The notes beneath the pieces were generated by a model. The model saw nothing but the letters and a program-made list of their open reading frames with translations, ran no database searches and was not told where the DNA came from. From assembly GCA_963786985.1 (NCBI GenBank), contig CAWBBL010000032.1, positions 62,001 to 126,000 of the forward strand: 64,000 nt of DNA. Reading direction: 5' to 3'. Position 1 is the stretch's first letter. The number at the start of each line of letters is the position of its first letter. Below, in pieces: positions 50,684-60,205 of the stretch. The stretch comes from Desertimonas sp963786985 (GTDB lineage: Bacteria > Actinomycetota > Acidimicrobiia > Acidimicrobiales > Ilumatobacteraceae). The translations under genes were made by a program, and so were the position numbers.

Positions 50684-52810
50684 TCACGGGAGTGCCTCGA
50701 TCCACAGCAGGGCGACCGACTCCGGGTTGACGACGGGGAGGCGGACGCCATGGGCGGCGAGTTGGCGCCCGGTGAGCTCGAGTCCGGACTCGATGGGCAT
50801 CTCGTCGCGGGCGAGGCGACGCCCAGCGGGCATTCCCGGCTGCTCGATGAGGGCGATCCGGTAGTGCTGCTCGGGATCGAGCTCGGGGATCCGGACCGGT
50901 CGCGGCAGGAGGGCCTGCGCCGACGTCAGCTGCACGTAGGCGAAAAGACCCGTGCGGCGATCCGCGGCGAGCACTCCGTGGACGAAGGCATGCGGGTCGT
51001 CGTGGTCGACGCGCACGACGTCGCCCTCGTGCAACAGCTGCCGGTGGCGCTTGTACAGGTCCACCCAGGCGGTCAGTGCCGCGACGTCGTCGTCGTCGAG
51101 AGCGAGCAGGTTCCACTCGATGCCGAAGTGCCCGAACAGGGCGGTGGCGGCGCGGAACCCGAGACTCTGAGTGCGGCCGGTGGTGTGCGCCGTCGGCGGA
51201 CCGACGTGGGCGCCGATCACCTCCAGCGGGATCAACTGCGACGCGTAACGTTGAATCGTCTGACGTTCGAGGGCGTCGTTGCAATCGCTCGTCCACACCC
51301 GTTCGGTGCGTTGCAGGATGGCGAGGTCGATGCGCGCCCCACCCGACGAGCAGCTCTCGAACTCCACGTCGGGGTGTCGCCGGCGCAGCTCGTCGAGCAG
51401 TCGGTACAGCGCCAGCGTCTGCTCATGGGTGCCGGCGCGCCCGGTCGCCCCGGCGGCTTGCACGTGGTCGCGGTTCATGTCCCACTTGACGAAGGCGATG
51501 TCGTGGTCGCCGAGCAGGGCGTCGAGACGGCCGAGGATCTCGTCGAACGCGGCAGGAATGCCGAGGTCGAGGACCAACTGGTGACGGCCGAGCACCGGTG
51601 GGTAGGCGGGGTCGGCGAGCGCCCAGTCGGGATGGGCGCGATACAGGTCGCTGTCGGGGTTGACCATCTCCGGCTCGACCCAGATGCCGAACTCCATGCC
51701 GAGCGAACGCACCCGCTCGATCAGCGGGGCCAGCCCCTTGGGGTGGGCGTCGGGGGAGACCCACCAGTCGCCGAGCCCGGCGGTGTCGTCGCGGCGCCCG
51801 CCGAACCAACCGTCGTCGAGCACGAAGCGCTCGACACCGACGGCGGCGGCGCGCTCGGCGAGACGACTGAGCGTGTCGAAATCGTGATCGAAATACACCG
51901 CCTCCCACGTGTTCAGCACCACCGGCCGCGGACGATCCCGGTGGGCCGGCGACGAGCGCACGACGGCGTGGAACTGCCGGCTCGCCGCGCCGAGCCCGCT
52001 CGTCGAGTGAACCGCGTACACCAGTGGCGTTGCGTAGCGCTCGCCGGGTCGCAGCACGACCTCGCCGGGATGCAGCAGCTCGCCCAGTTGGACCATCGTC
52101 CGACCGTCCGGCAGGCGCATCGCATGGACCCGCGAATTGCCGCTCCATGCCAGGTGAGCGCCCCACACCTCGCCGGTCTGCTCGCCGAAGCCGGCGGTGC
52201 CGGCCCACAGCATCGGAGGGTTCTCGTGCGACGTACGGCCGCGGCGATTCTCGGCGAGCAGCGGCCCGTCGTCGATCGGCCGCCGTCGCGGATGGAACTC
52301 CCGGCACCACCGCCCGTGGAACGTGATCAACTCGGCGACGTGCGGCGGCACGGCCAGGGTGATCGTCAGGTCGTCGACCCAGTAGTCGTCGTCGCCATCG
52401 TTGACGAGCTCGACCGCGACGCTCATCGCACCACCCAGGTGGCGACGTGCGCCGGTGACGAGGCGGAGGGCGGCGACCTCGTCGGCGGATTCGATCGTGA
52501 TGCCCTCGTCGTCGGCGACTGTCGATACGACATCGAACCGTGGTGCCCATCCACGCCCGTCGGCCCGGTGCCCGCTGAGCCCCGGTCGCCCGGGGAACCC
52601 GGAGCCGTGCTCGGGCACCAGGGCCAGAGGCGCGACGACGTCGAGCCCCCCAATGACCGCCGGCATCATCAGCGCGGCGCCGGTCGACGTCAGCGCGCTG
52701 CCGTCGCCGACCGGCGCGCCCCAGTGGACGAGCACGCCGCTGCCCACGGTTGGGTCGATGACGAAGCTGGTGTCGTCACCGCCCAGATCGACGAGCGCGC
52801 CGGCGGGCAT
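50684..52810 (-). CDS. alpha-galactosidase, GH36 family
   Basis: The 708-residue protein has the GH36 N-terminal beta-supersandwich and the central barrel: VLNTWEAVYFDHDF, FVLDDGWFGGRRDDTAGLGDW, FGIWVEPEMVNPDSDLYRAHPDW, FVKWDMNRD (nucleophile Asp), ESCSSGGARIDLAIL and VWTSDCNDALERQTIQR (acid Asp). A C-terminal beta domain follows. It is intact, with no signal peptide, so it acts on imported alpha-galactosides such as melibiose or raffinose. The start ATG 52810 overlaps the stop of the upstream permease. Galactose released would enter GalT next door. Confidence 0.87.
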   Translation of the reverse strand: MPAGALVDLGGDDTSFVIDPTVGSGVLVHWGAPVGDGSALTSTGAALMMPAVIGGLDVVAPLALVPEHGSGFPGRPGLSGHRADGRGWAPRFDVVSTVADDEGITIESADEVAALRLVTGARRHLGGAMSVAVELVNDGDDDYWVDDLTITLAVPPHVAELITFHGRWCREFHPRRRPIDDGPLLAENRRGRTSHENPPMLWAGTAGFGEQTGEVWGAHLAWSGNSRVHAMRLPDGRTMVQLGELLHPGEVVLRPGERYATPLVYAVHSTSGLGAASRQFHAVVRSSPAHRDRPRPVVLNTWEAVYFDHDFDTLSRLAERAAAVGVERFVLDDGWFGGRRDDTAGLGDWWVSPDAHPKGLAPLIERVRSLGMEFGIWVEPEMVNPDSDLYRAHPDWALADPAYPPVLGRHQLVLDLGIPAAFDEILGRLDALLGDHDIAFVKWDMNRDHVQAAGATGRAGTHEQTLALYRLLDELRRRHPDVEFESCSSGGARIDLAILQRTERVWTSDCNDALERQTIQRYASQLIPLEVIGAHVGPPTAHTTGRTQSLGFRAATALFGHFGIEWNLLALDDDDVAALTAWVDLYKRHRQLLHEGDVVRVDHDDPHAFVHGVLAADRRTGLFAYVQLTSAQALLPRPVRIPELDPEQHYRIALIEQPGMPAGRRLARDEMPIESGLELTGRQLAAHGVRLPVVNPESVALLWIEALP

Positions 52811-53730
52811 CAGCCCTTGGTCGCGCCGAGGGTCAGCCCGCTGATGAAGTGCTTCTGCAGGGCGAGGTAGACCGCCAGCGTCGGCAAGGCGATCATGATC
52901 GAGGCGGCGGCGATGAGGTTGTAGTCGGTGGCGTACTGCCCGTTGAGCACGGCGATCGACGAGGTGATCGGCCGCTCGGCACCCTGGTTGAGGAGGTTGG
53001 CCCCCCAGAAGAAGTCGTTGTACAGCCAGGTGAACTCGAGCGTCGCCAGTGCCGCCAGCGCCGGGCGGGTGAGCGGGAGGATCACCTGAAGAACTGCCGC
53101 GGCACGCGACGCCCCGTCGACGACGGCGGCCTCGGAGATCTCCTTGGGGATCGTCTTCATGTAGTTCGACAGGACGAACGTGCAGAACCCGACCTGGAAG
53201 GCGACGTGGATGAGGATCACGGCGATCTTCGTGCCGAGCAGGTTGCCGGTGTCGGTGTCCGACAGGAAGTCGGGCAGCGGCACCCGCTTGTAGATCTGGA
53301 ACAGCGGCTGGAAGATCACCTGCACCGGCATCAGGTTGCCGGCGGTGAACAGCATCAGGAAGAAGATGTTGAACTTCCAGCTGTATCGGGTGCAGGCGAA
53401 CGCGACGCAGCTCGCCAGCAGCAGGATCAGCACCAGCGCCGGCAGCACGATGAACGCCGTCTTGAGGAAGTGGCTGCCGATGTCGCCGACGTTCCAGGCA
53501 TCGCGGTAGTTGTCGAGCGTGAGTGTGTCGGGCCACGAGAACACGCCGTTGACCTGGGTGTCCGCCTCGAAGTGGCGGAACGACGAATATACCGCCGTGC
53601 CGATCGGCACCAGCCACGCCAGGGCGAGCACGGTGAGCACGACGTAGAGCAGCACCCGCATCGGCTTGACGCCGCCTCGACGCGTCGGGCCGAACGGTGG
53701 TGACCTCGACAGGTGCGTCGACTGCGGCAC
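52810..53730 (-). CDS. carbohydrate ABC permease (MalG-like) of the galactoside importer
   Basis: The 306-residue permease has VLLYVVLTVLALAWLVPIGTAVYSSFRHFEAD, a LILLLASCVAFACTRYSWKFNIFFLMLFTAGNLMPVQVIF core, LIHVAFQVGFCTFVLSNYMKTIPKEISEAAVVDGAS (EAA loop) and LPTLAVYLALQKHFISGLTLGATKG at the end. It is clean over most of its length. The first 15 codons are uncertain: an ATG at 53747 overlaps the upstream stop but is in another frame, so an indel near 53735 is likely. Otherwise GTG 53730 is the start. Confidence 0.82.
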   Translation of the reverse strand: MPQSTHLSRSPPFGPTRRGGVKPMRVLLYVVLTVLALAWLVPIGTAVYSSFRHFEADTQVNGVFSWPDTLTLDNYRDAWNVGDIGSHFLKTAFIVLPALVLILLLASCVAFACTRYSWKFNIFFLMLFTAGNLMPVQVIFQPLFQIYKRVPLPDFLSDTDTGNLLGTKIAVILIHVAFQVGFCTFVLSNYMKTIPKEISEAAVVDGASRAAAVLQVILPLTRPALAALATLEFTWLYNDFFWGANLLNQGAERPITSSIAVLNGQYATDYNLIAAASIMIALPTLAVYLALQKHFISGLTLGATKG

Positions 53731-53746
53731 GCGGTGAGCAGCGCCA

Positions 53747-54714
53747 TCAGTGCAACTCCTCGCGGAAGGCGTTGGACACGTACCAGACGACGAAGCCGAT
53801 GCACAGGACGAACAGCACCATCCCGTAGGCGGAACCGGTGCCCGACTCGACCGCCGCCCTCACCGACGAGGCTCGTCGTCACCAACGTGCCCATCACCTC
53901 GGTGCCCCGGGGCGTTGTTGAGGGCGGCGATGATGTCGTAGGCCCGCAGCGCTTCGATGACGGTGATGACGGCGACGATCACGTTGATCGGCTTCAGCGA
54001 CGGGAAGATGACCCGGCGGAACGACTGCCACTCGTTGCAGCCGTCGATCTGGGCAGCCTCGCGAAGCGAGGTGTCGACCGCCTTCAAGCCGGCGAGGTAG
54101 AGCACCATCACGTAGCCGATGTGCCGCCACGCCTGGGCGATCAGCAAGGCGGCGAAGTTGCGCGACAGCCCGAGCGGGAAGTCGAGCAACGGCAGGTCGA
54201 TCTCGAAGATCTTCGTCTGGTCGCCGACGAAGTCGATCGAGCCGCCGGGCCAGATCGTGTTCAGCAAACCCCGTCGCGGGAGAACATCACGCTCTTCCAC
54301 ATGAACCCGACGACGGCGAGCGAGAGCACCACCGGGAAGTAGAAGACGCTCTGGTAGAAGCGTCCGCCGCGGAGGTTCTTGTCGAGCAGGTAGGCGAACA
54401 GCATGCCGATCGCCGAACAGACGAACAGCCACAGCAACAGCACGAAGTTGTTGAACAGCGCCGGGAACAGCCGGTTGTCGAAGATCGTGAAGATCTGCCA
54501 GTAGTTGTTGAACCCGACGAACTTGATCTCCGAGAGCGGCGCCAGGTTGTCCCATTGGGTGAACGACAGGACGCCCGTGACGATCGCCGGGATCCACACC
54601 AACGATGATGTGCAGGAAGGCGGGGATCCCGACGAACAGCCACAGCCACATCCGGTCACGCCCGGCGACGACCTTCTTCTTCGGTTTGGTCGCCGGGCGA
54701 GCCGTGGCGGTCAT
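53747..54714 (-). CDS. carbohydrate ABC permease (MalF-like), about four indels
   Basis: Fragments join as WLWLFVGIPAFLHIILVWIPAIVTGVLSFTQWDNLAPL, FNNFVLLLWLFVCSAIGMLFAYLLDKNLRG, FYFPVVLSLAVVGFMWKSVMFSRDG, LIAQAWRHIGYVMVLYLAGLKAVDTSLREAAQIDGCNEWQSFRRVIFPSLKP (EAA loop) and a last helix ending FVVWYVSNAFREEL. Corrections are needed near 54594 (extra base), 54270 (lost base), 53910 (extra base) and 53863 (extra base). The N terminus is KPKKK-rich. It forms the galactoside importer with the other permease and the binding protein. Confidence 0.72.
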
Positions 54715-54722
54715 CGTCTCGT

Positions 54723-56087
54723 TCAACTCACTCGAACGTGTACGTCTGCTTCTGCTCTTCGACCGTGCTGAGGATCGAGTCGATCTGGCTCGGGTCGGAG
54801 ATGAAGTCGGCGAGGGCGGCGCCGACGACGTTGGCGGCGAAGTCCGGGATCGGTGTCGCGGTCGAGGAACTGGGCGATGAACGTCGCCGCGCCGACGAGC
54901 TCGACCGATTTCTGCTGCAACGCGTTGTAGCCGCTGGTGTCGGCACCGACGTTGGCGGCGACCACCGATGGGTTGACGGCGATGTAGGCGTCGATCGCCG
55001 CGACGCCGCCCATGCCGGCGAGCAAGGCCTTGGCGCCCTCCTCGTTCGCCGGCTGGGCGGCCATCATGAACCCGTCGATCGGTGCCTCGACGGCGTCCTG
55101 GCCGTGTTCTTCGTTGACCGCCGGGAAGGCGAAGAAGTCGATGTCGTCGATGATGTCCTGCTGCGCGTCCGGGTCGAAGTTGCGACGGATGAACGTGCCG
55201 AGCAGGAACATCCCGGACTCGCCGTTGGCGAGCCCGTCGCCGCGTCCTGCCACGTGCGCCCGTTGGCGTCGGGCTGGTAGTAGGGGAGGAGCTCCTCCCA
55301 CGTCGTGAACACCTGCTTCACGCGGTCGTCGGTCCAGCTCTCCTGGCCGCCCATCAGCGAGACGTGGAAGTCGTAGCCGTTGATCCGCAGGTTGAGCATG
55401 TCGAACATGCCCATCTGCGGCCAGTTCCGTCGTTGGCCGCGGCGAGCGGCGTCGATCCCGTCGGCCTGCATCTGGTCGAGGAGGGCGATGAACTCGTCCC
55501 ACGTCGTCGGGGATCGTCGTAGCCCGCTTCCTCGAACGCGCTCTTCCGGTAGTGCACCGCCCACGGGTAGTAGTAGAAGGGCACGAAGTACTGCTTGCCG
55601 TCGAGCGCCGTCGAGGCGTTCTTGAACCCCTCGCTGAAGCCGGTCGAGGCCCTCCCACACGTCGGAGAGGTCGCCGACCACACCGCGCTTGGCGAACGCC
55701 CGCATGCGGTAGCCGGCGAACCACGACATCAGGTCGTCGGGCTGCTGGATGTAGGTGTTGAAGTTCTCCTGGTAGGTGTTGTGGTCGACGGTGTTGATCG
55801 TGGTCGGCACGCCGGTGGCCTCGAGCGCCGCAGCGAATCGCCTCGCTGTCGACCGCGTCGGAGTGGTTGCTGCCGAACGTCACCGGGTCGGACGACGACT
55901 GCAGCAGGCGCCCGGTGCTGGTGCGGCTGAGCGCCGAAACTCCTGCTGATCCGAGCCCGCCGAGGATGGCCCCCGCGCCGAGGGCGGCGCCTGCTCCGGC
56001 AATCAGTTGACGCCGACTGAACTGGTTGACGGACGTGTTCGGGAACTGCGAAGGCGCCGGTGAACGACGAGGCGTAGGACGTGGCAT
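54723..56087 (-). CDS. Tat-exported sugar-binding protein, several indels
   Basis: The N terminus carries a twin-arginine signal: FSRRQLIAGAGAALGAGAILGGLGSAG. The mature part, read across frames, contains TVDHNTYQENFNTYIQQPDDLMSWFAGYRMRAFAKRG, DGKQYFVPFYYYPWAVHYRKSAFEEAGYD, MFDMLNLRINGYDFHVSLMGGQESW, ESGMFLLGTFIRRNFDPDAQQDIIDDIDFFAFPAVNEE and a C-terminal helix region. That is a family-1 sugar-binding protein. At least six single-base indels are needed to keep one frame. Tat export suggests folding before secretion. It lies directly upstream of the two permeases and near the galactosidases, so galactosides are the likely ligand. Confidence 0.7.
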   Translation of the reverse strand: MPRPTPRRSPAPSQFPNTSVNQFSRRQLIAGAGAALGAGAILGGLGSAGVSALSRTSTGRLLQSSSDPVTFGSNHSDAVDSEAIRCGARGHRRADHDQHRRPQHLPGELQHLHPAARRPDVVVRRLPHAGVRQARCGRRPLRRVGGPRPASARGSRTPRRRSTASSTSCPSTTTRGRCTTGRARSRKRATTIPDDVGRVHRPPRPDAGRRDRRRSPRPTTELAADGHVRHAQPADQRLRLPRLADGRPGELDRRPREAGVHDVGGAPPLLPARRQRAHVAGRGDGLANGESGMFLLGTFIRRNFDPDAQQDIIDDIDFFAFPAVNEEHGQDAVEAPIDGFMMAAQPANEEGAKALLAGMGGVAAIDAYIAVNPSVVAANVGADTSGYNALQQKSVELVGAATFIAQFLDRDTDPGLRRQRRRRRPRRLHLRPEPDRLDPQHGRRAEADVHVRVS

Positions 56088-56245
56088 GAGATCTCCCCCA
56101 CTTGATGATGTCGAGCACTGCCGCCGTGGCAGCGGTCGAGTTGGTCTCGCCCGTACTCTCCCTCGCCGGCGGCGCCGACGTCAAGGAAAACCACCAAGAT
56201 CACCCACAAATCACCGTTACCGGACAGTGTCAGCGATCGATTGTG

Positions 56246-56273
56246 TTGACTTACCGACGCTCGCGACCAATAG
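56246..56273 (+). promoter_or_regulatory. promoter of the DeoR-type regulator, probably leaderless transcript
   Basis: TTGACT (56246-56251) and CAATAG (56268-56273) are 16 bp apart. The predicted transcription start, 7-9 bp further on, falls at or next to the ATG at 56282, so the mRNA may start at its own start codon. Confidence 0.55.
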
Positions 56274-56278
56274 TTGGT
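56266..56278. promoter_or_regulatory. palindrome ACCAA-TAG-TTGGT overlapping the -10 element
   Basis: A perfect 5+3+5 palindrome covers the -10 region and start point of the DeoR-type gene. That is the position of an autorepression operator. Confidence 0.5.
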
Positions 56279-56281
56279 CCG

Positions 56282-57106
56282 ATGACCGACGTCGACGTCG
56301 AACGAATCGCCCCCACCGGCCGGCGGGTGCTCGCCCGCCGGCGTCGAGAGTTGATCGCTGCTCACGTCCAGCGCCACGGTTCCGTGCGGGTCAGCGACCT
56401 GACCACCGAGCTGGGCGTCAGCGACATGACGATCCGCCGCGACCTCGACGCCTTGACCCAGCAGGGTCTGCTCACCAAGGTGCACGGCGGGGCGACGCTG
56501 ACAAGCGAGATGCCGGCGACCACGCTCGAGCCTGGGTTCCTCGCCAAGTCGTCCGAGCAGACGGTCGAGAAGCAGGCGATAGCGGCCGCGGCCGCGGCCC
56601 TCGTGCGGCCGGGAACGGCCATCGGACTGACGGCCGGCACAACCACCTGGCACCTGGCGGCCGGCTTGCTCGACGTTTCCGACCTCGTCGTCGTGACCAA
56701 CTCGATCCGCATCTGCGAGACGCTGCTCGCTCACGAGCGTGGTGACCTGACCGTGATGCTCGTCGGCGGGATCCGGACCCCGTCGGATGCGCTCGTCGGG
56801 CCGTTGGCCCTGCAGGCCCTGGCGTCGTTGCACCTCGACCAGGTGTTCATGGGCGTCCACGGAATGACCGAGCGGGCCGGATTTACGACGCCCAACCTGC
56901 TGGAGGCGGACACCAATCGGGCCTTCGTCGAAGCGTCGCAGCGGCTCGTCGTCGTCGCCGACCATTCGAAATGGAGCACGATCGGCCTGGCGAGCATCGC
57001 CCCCCTGGCCGCCGCGGACACGGTCGTCACCGACGACGCCCTCGATCGGCGGGCGATCGAAACGCTGCGCGCCCACGTCGACCATGTGATCGTGTGTCGC
57101 CCATGA
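56282..57106 (+). CDS. DeoR-family regulator of galactoside genes
   Basis: The 274-residue protein has an N-terminal DeoR helix-turn-helix (RRRRELIAAHVQRHGSVRVSDLTTELGVSDMTIRRDLDALTQQGLLTKVHGGA) and a sugar-phosphate-isomerase-like effector domain: KQAIAAAAAALVRPGTAIGLTAGTTTWHLA, VVTNSIRICETLL, DQVFMGVHGMT and VVVADHSKWSTIGLASIAPL. DeoR proteins usually repress sugar genes and respond to phosphorylated sugars. It is divergent from the binding-protein/permease/alpha-galactosidase operon and coupled by ATGA to the beta-galactosidase, so it probably controls both. Confidence 0.87.
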   Translation: MTDVDVERIAPTGRRVLARRRRELIAAHVQRHGSVRVSDLTTELGVSDMTIRRDLDALTQQGLLTKVHGGATLTSEMPATTLEPGFLAKSSEQTVEKQAIAAAAAALVRPGTAIGLTAGTTTWHLAAGLLDVSDLVVVTNSIRICETLLAHERGDLTVMLVGGIRTPSDALVGPLALQALASLHLDQVFMGVHGMTERAGFTTPNLLEADTNRAFVEASQRLVVVADHSKWSTIGLASIAPLAAADTVVTDDALDRRAIETLRAHVDHVIVCRP

Positions 57107-60100
57107 CCCTGGCTCAACTGGCCGCCGTCGACGACCCGGCGGCGACCAGTCTCGGGCGACTGTCGATGACCCCCAGCCTCGCTCCGTTCGACGATGTCGC
57201 CGCGGCGATCGCCGGGTCGGCGTCGCCGTGGGTGCGGTCGCTCGATGGACCGTGGCGGCTCCGGCTGCACCGTTCTCCGAGCGACGTGCCGGCCGCGGAT
57301 GTCGGCGCCGAGCAATCGATCGCCGATTGGGACGAGGTCGACGTTCCCGGCAGCTGGGTGCTGCCGACGGACGGCAGCCATGACCGCGGCTCACCGATGT
57401 ACCTCAACGTGCGGATGCCCTTCGCCCTCCAGGCGCCGCACGTTCCCGCGGACAACCCGACCGGCGTCTACCGGCGCGAGTTCACGGTCCCGGCGCCGTG
57501 GCGCCGTCGTCGGACCCTGCTGCGCGTCGGCTCGGCGAACTCGATGGGCTTCGTGTGGGTCAACGGGGAGTTCGTCGGGTTCGGTACCGATAGCCACCTG
57601 CCGTCGACCTACGACATCAGCGCGATCCTGCGCCGCGGCTCGAACACCGTGTGCATCGTCGTACCCCGGTGGAGCGCGGCGACATGGGTCGAGGATCAGG
57701 ACCAGTGGTGGATGCCCGGCTTGCACCGCAACGTCGAGTTGGTCTCCGTGCCGGCAATCGCCCTCGGCGACACGGCCACCGTTCCCGGCCTGGAAGCCGA
57801 TGGCATGACCGGAACGCTCGACCTCGACATCGGGATCGACGTCGGCACCGCGGCAGCGCCTGGGCCGCTGACGGTCGAGGTCGTCGTCACCGATCCACTC
57901 GGCGGCCGCCGTCGGCGCCCGCTCGCCACGACGGGTCGCCTCGACGTGCCGCGTTGGTCGCCCCGCGACGAAGGCGACGAGCACGCCATCGCCTACACGT
58001 GGCCCGGGCACCGGGTGATCGATCGCCTGGACGTGCCGGACATCGAGCCGTGGAACCACGAACGGCCGCGGCGCTATCGGGTCGCCGTGATCCTGCGGGA
58101 CGGTGGCGGGACACTGCTCGATGTTCGGGCTCGCTGGGTGGGGTTCCGGCGCATCGAGCTGGCCGACCGCGCCCTCCTCGTCAACGGAGCGCCGGTGGTG
58201 ATCAACGGCGTCAACCATCACGACATCCATCCCGACCGGGGTCCGGCCACGACAATGGACGACACGCGGCGCGACCTCGAGCTGATGAAGTGCCATCACG
58301 TCAACGCCGTGCGCACGTCGCACTATCCGAAGGACGAGTCGTTCTACGACCTGTGCGACGAGCTCGGGCTGTACGTCATCGACGAGTCCGACATCGAATC
58401 GCACGGACGCTGGCGGGCGACGAGCGACGATCCGGTCTACGCCGCGGCGTTCCTCGAGCGGGGAATGCGGATGGTGCTGCGCGACCGCTCGCACCCGTCG
58501 GTCGTGGCGTGGTCGCTCGGCAATGAATCGGGCTACGGGCCGTCACACGACGCGATGGCCGCGTGGATCCGGCGCGTCGACCCGTCTCGGGTGCTGCACT
58601 ACGAGGGCGGGTTCAGCCGCGATCTCGATGCGCCCAGCCCGGTGTCCGACATCGTCTGCCCGATGTATTCGTCGGTCGAGCGCATCGTGCAGTGGTCCGC
58701 TGATGGGCGGGATCGGCGCCCGCTGATCCTGTGCGAGTACAACCACGCGATGGGTCAGGCCGGCGGGCTGGCCGACTACTGGGCGGTGTTCGGCGAGGTC
58801 GAGGGACTGCAGGGTGGGTTCGTGTGGGAATGGGCCGATCATGGGCTGCGGCGCCATGAACCCGATGGCACGACGTGGATCGCCTACGGCGGCGACTTCG
58901 GTGAGTCCGAGCACGACGGCAACTTCGTGTGCGACGGACTGGTGTCGGCCGATCGTGACCCGCATCCGCTGCTCGGCGAGCTCGCTGCGCTCACCCAGCC
59001 CGTCGCCGTCGAGGCGGCCGGACGGGGACGTCTGCGGGTCAGCAACCGGCGCTGGTTCACGGACCTCGCCGACCTCGAGGCTCGCTGGGAGATGAGCGTC
59101 GACGGCCGGCGTGTCGCCCGCGGCGACCTCGATGTGCCGGCGATTGCGCCGCGTTCGTCGAAGGTCGTGCCGATGCCCTCGCTTCCCACCGCCGCCAAGA
59201 CCGGACGGACGACGCTCGCCGTGCGGTTCACGCACCGGCGCCGGCCCGCCTGGGCGACCCGAGGTTGGACGGCGTCGGAGTCGTCGATCGACCTCTCCGG
59301 AGAGACCGCGGCGGTGCCGCGTCGCCGGGTCGTCGACGTCGAGGTCGGTGCCGACGGCATCGTCGCACGCGACGTCGTGCTCGGTTGGCCGGCACTGTCG
59401 CTGTGGCGGGCGCCGACGGACAACGACGACCCGCCGGGGGAGTGGCGGGCGACGACACCAGCCGCCGGTTGGCGGGCCGACGGCCTCGATCGCCTCGTCG
59501 AGGGCGGCACGGAGATCGGCCGTCGTGGACGAGTGACGACCCGCGTGGTCCGCTACGAGACCGGCACCGGGCAACCGGTCGAGCATCGACAGCGGATCGA
59601 GGTCGTCGACGGCGTGGCGCGGATCAGTGAGCGGATCGCCATCGATCGATCGATCGCTGATCTGCCGCGAGTCGGCGTGCAATTCACGTTGCCCGTGCAC
59701 TTCGATCGGCTGACCTGGCTCGGCCTCGGTCCCGGCGATTCCTATCCGGACCGACGAGTGGCGGCTCGATTCGGGCATTGGGCGGCGCGGGTCGGCGAGA
59801 CCACCGTGCCCTTCGTGCGGCCACAGGAGTACGGCCTGCACCTCGACACCCAATGGTTCGACCTGGCCTCGCCGCGGCTCGCCCTGCGTGTCGCCGGTGA
59901 CGAACCGCTGGCGTTCTCGGCCCTGCCCCTCTCCGTCGCCGAGCTGGAAGCAGCGACCCACGCCCATCTCCTGCCGCAGCCGAGCGCCACTCACGTGCAC
60001 CTCGATGTCGCCCATCGGGGCCTCGGGACGGCAGCCTGCGGTCCCGACACCCACGCTCGCCACCTGGTGCGCGGCGGCGCCTATCGCTTCACCTGGACCA

Positions 60101-60120
60101 TCACCGCCGCCCGCCCCTGA
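57103..60120 (+). CDS. beta-galactosidase, GH2 (LacZ-type)
   Basis: The 1005-residue protein follows LacZ architecture: an N-terminal sugar-binding beta domain (EVDVPGSWVL...PTGVYRREF), immunoglobulin-like domain, and TIM barrel with VNGAPVVINGVNHHDIHPDRGPATTMDDTRRDLELMKCHHVNAVRTSHYP, VVAWSLGNESGYGPSHDAM (acid/base Glu in NES) and LILCEYNHAMGQAGG (nucleophile Glu). FVWEWADHGL follows, and the C-terminal domain ends RGGAYRFTWTI. It is a cytosolic enzyme of the normal LacZ length (about 1000-1030). The start ATG overlaps the regulator stop. It releases galactose for the GalT pathway. Confidence 0.88.
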   Translation: MTLAQLAAVDDPAATSLGRLSMTPSLAPFDDVAAAIAGSASPWVRSLDGPWRLRLHRSPSDVPAADVGAEQSIADWDEVDVPGSWVLPTDGSHDRGSPMYLNVRMPFALQAPHVPADNPTGVYRREFTVPAPWRRRRTLLRVGSANSMGFVWVNGEFVGFGTDSHLPSTYDISAILRRGSNTVCIVVPRWSAATWVEDQDQWWMPGLHRNVELVSVPAIALGDTATVPGLEADGMTGTLDLDIGIDVGTAAAPGPLTVEVVVTDPLGGRRRRPLATTGRLDVPRWSPRDEGDEHAIAYTWPGHRVIDRLDVPDIEPWNHERPRRYRVAVILRDGGGTLLDVRARWVGFRRIELADRALLVNGAPVVINGVNHHDIHPDRGPATTMDDTRRDLELMKCHHVNAVRTSHYPKDESFYDLCDELGLYVIDESDIESHGRWRATSDDPVYAAAFLERGMRMVLRDRSHPSVVAWSLGNESGYGPSHDAMAAWIRRVDPSRVLHYEGGFSRDLDAPSPVSDIVCPMYSSVERIVQWSADGRDRRPLILCEYNHAMGQAGGLADYWAVFGEVEGLQGGFVWEWADHGLRRHEPDGTTWIAYGGDFGESEHDGNFVCDGLVSADRDPHPLLGELAALTQPVAVEAAGRGRLRVSNRRWFTDLADLEARWEMSVDGRRVARGDLDVPAIAPRSSKVVPMPSLPTAAKTGRTTLAVRFTHRRRPAWATRGWTASESSIDLSGETAAVPRRRVVDVEVGADGIVARDVVLGWPALSLWRAPTDNDDPPGEWRATTPAAGWRADGLDRLVEGGTEIGRRGRVTTRVVRYETGTGQPVEHRQRIEVVDGVARISERIAIDRSIADLPRVGVQFTLPVHFDRLTWLGLGPGDSYPDRRVAARFGHWAARVGETTVPFVRPQEYGLHLDTQWFDLASPRLALRVAGDEPLAFSALPLSVAELEAATHAHLLPQPSATHVHLDVAHRGLGTAACGPDTHARHLVRGGAYRFTWTITAARP

Positions 60121-60205
60121 TCCGCTTCCGCAGAGCGACGTGCACCGAATCGGTGCATCTGGCTCCGGAAAACGCCGGCGCCGAGGTCGGTCTAAGGTCG
60201 GCGTC

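Noticed and set aside
50684..53617. A 977-codon leftward frame that appears to fuse an upstream domain to alpha-galactosidase
   Set aside because: The upstream 270 codons are an out-of-frame shadow of the permease gene at 52810-53730, which shows real permease motifs. The true alpha-galactosidase starts at 52810.
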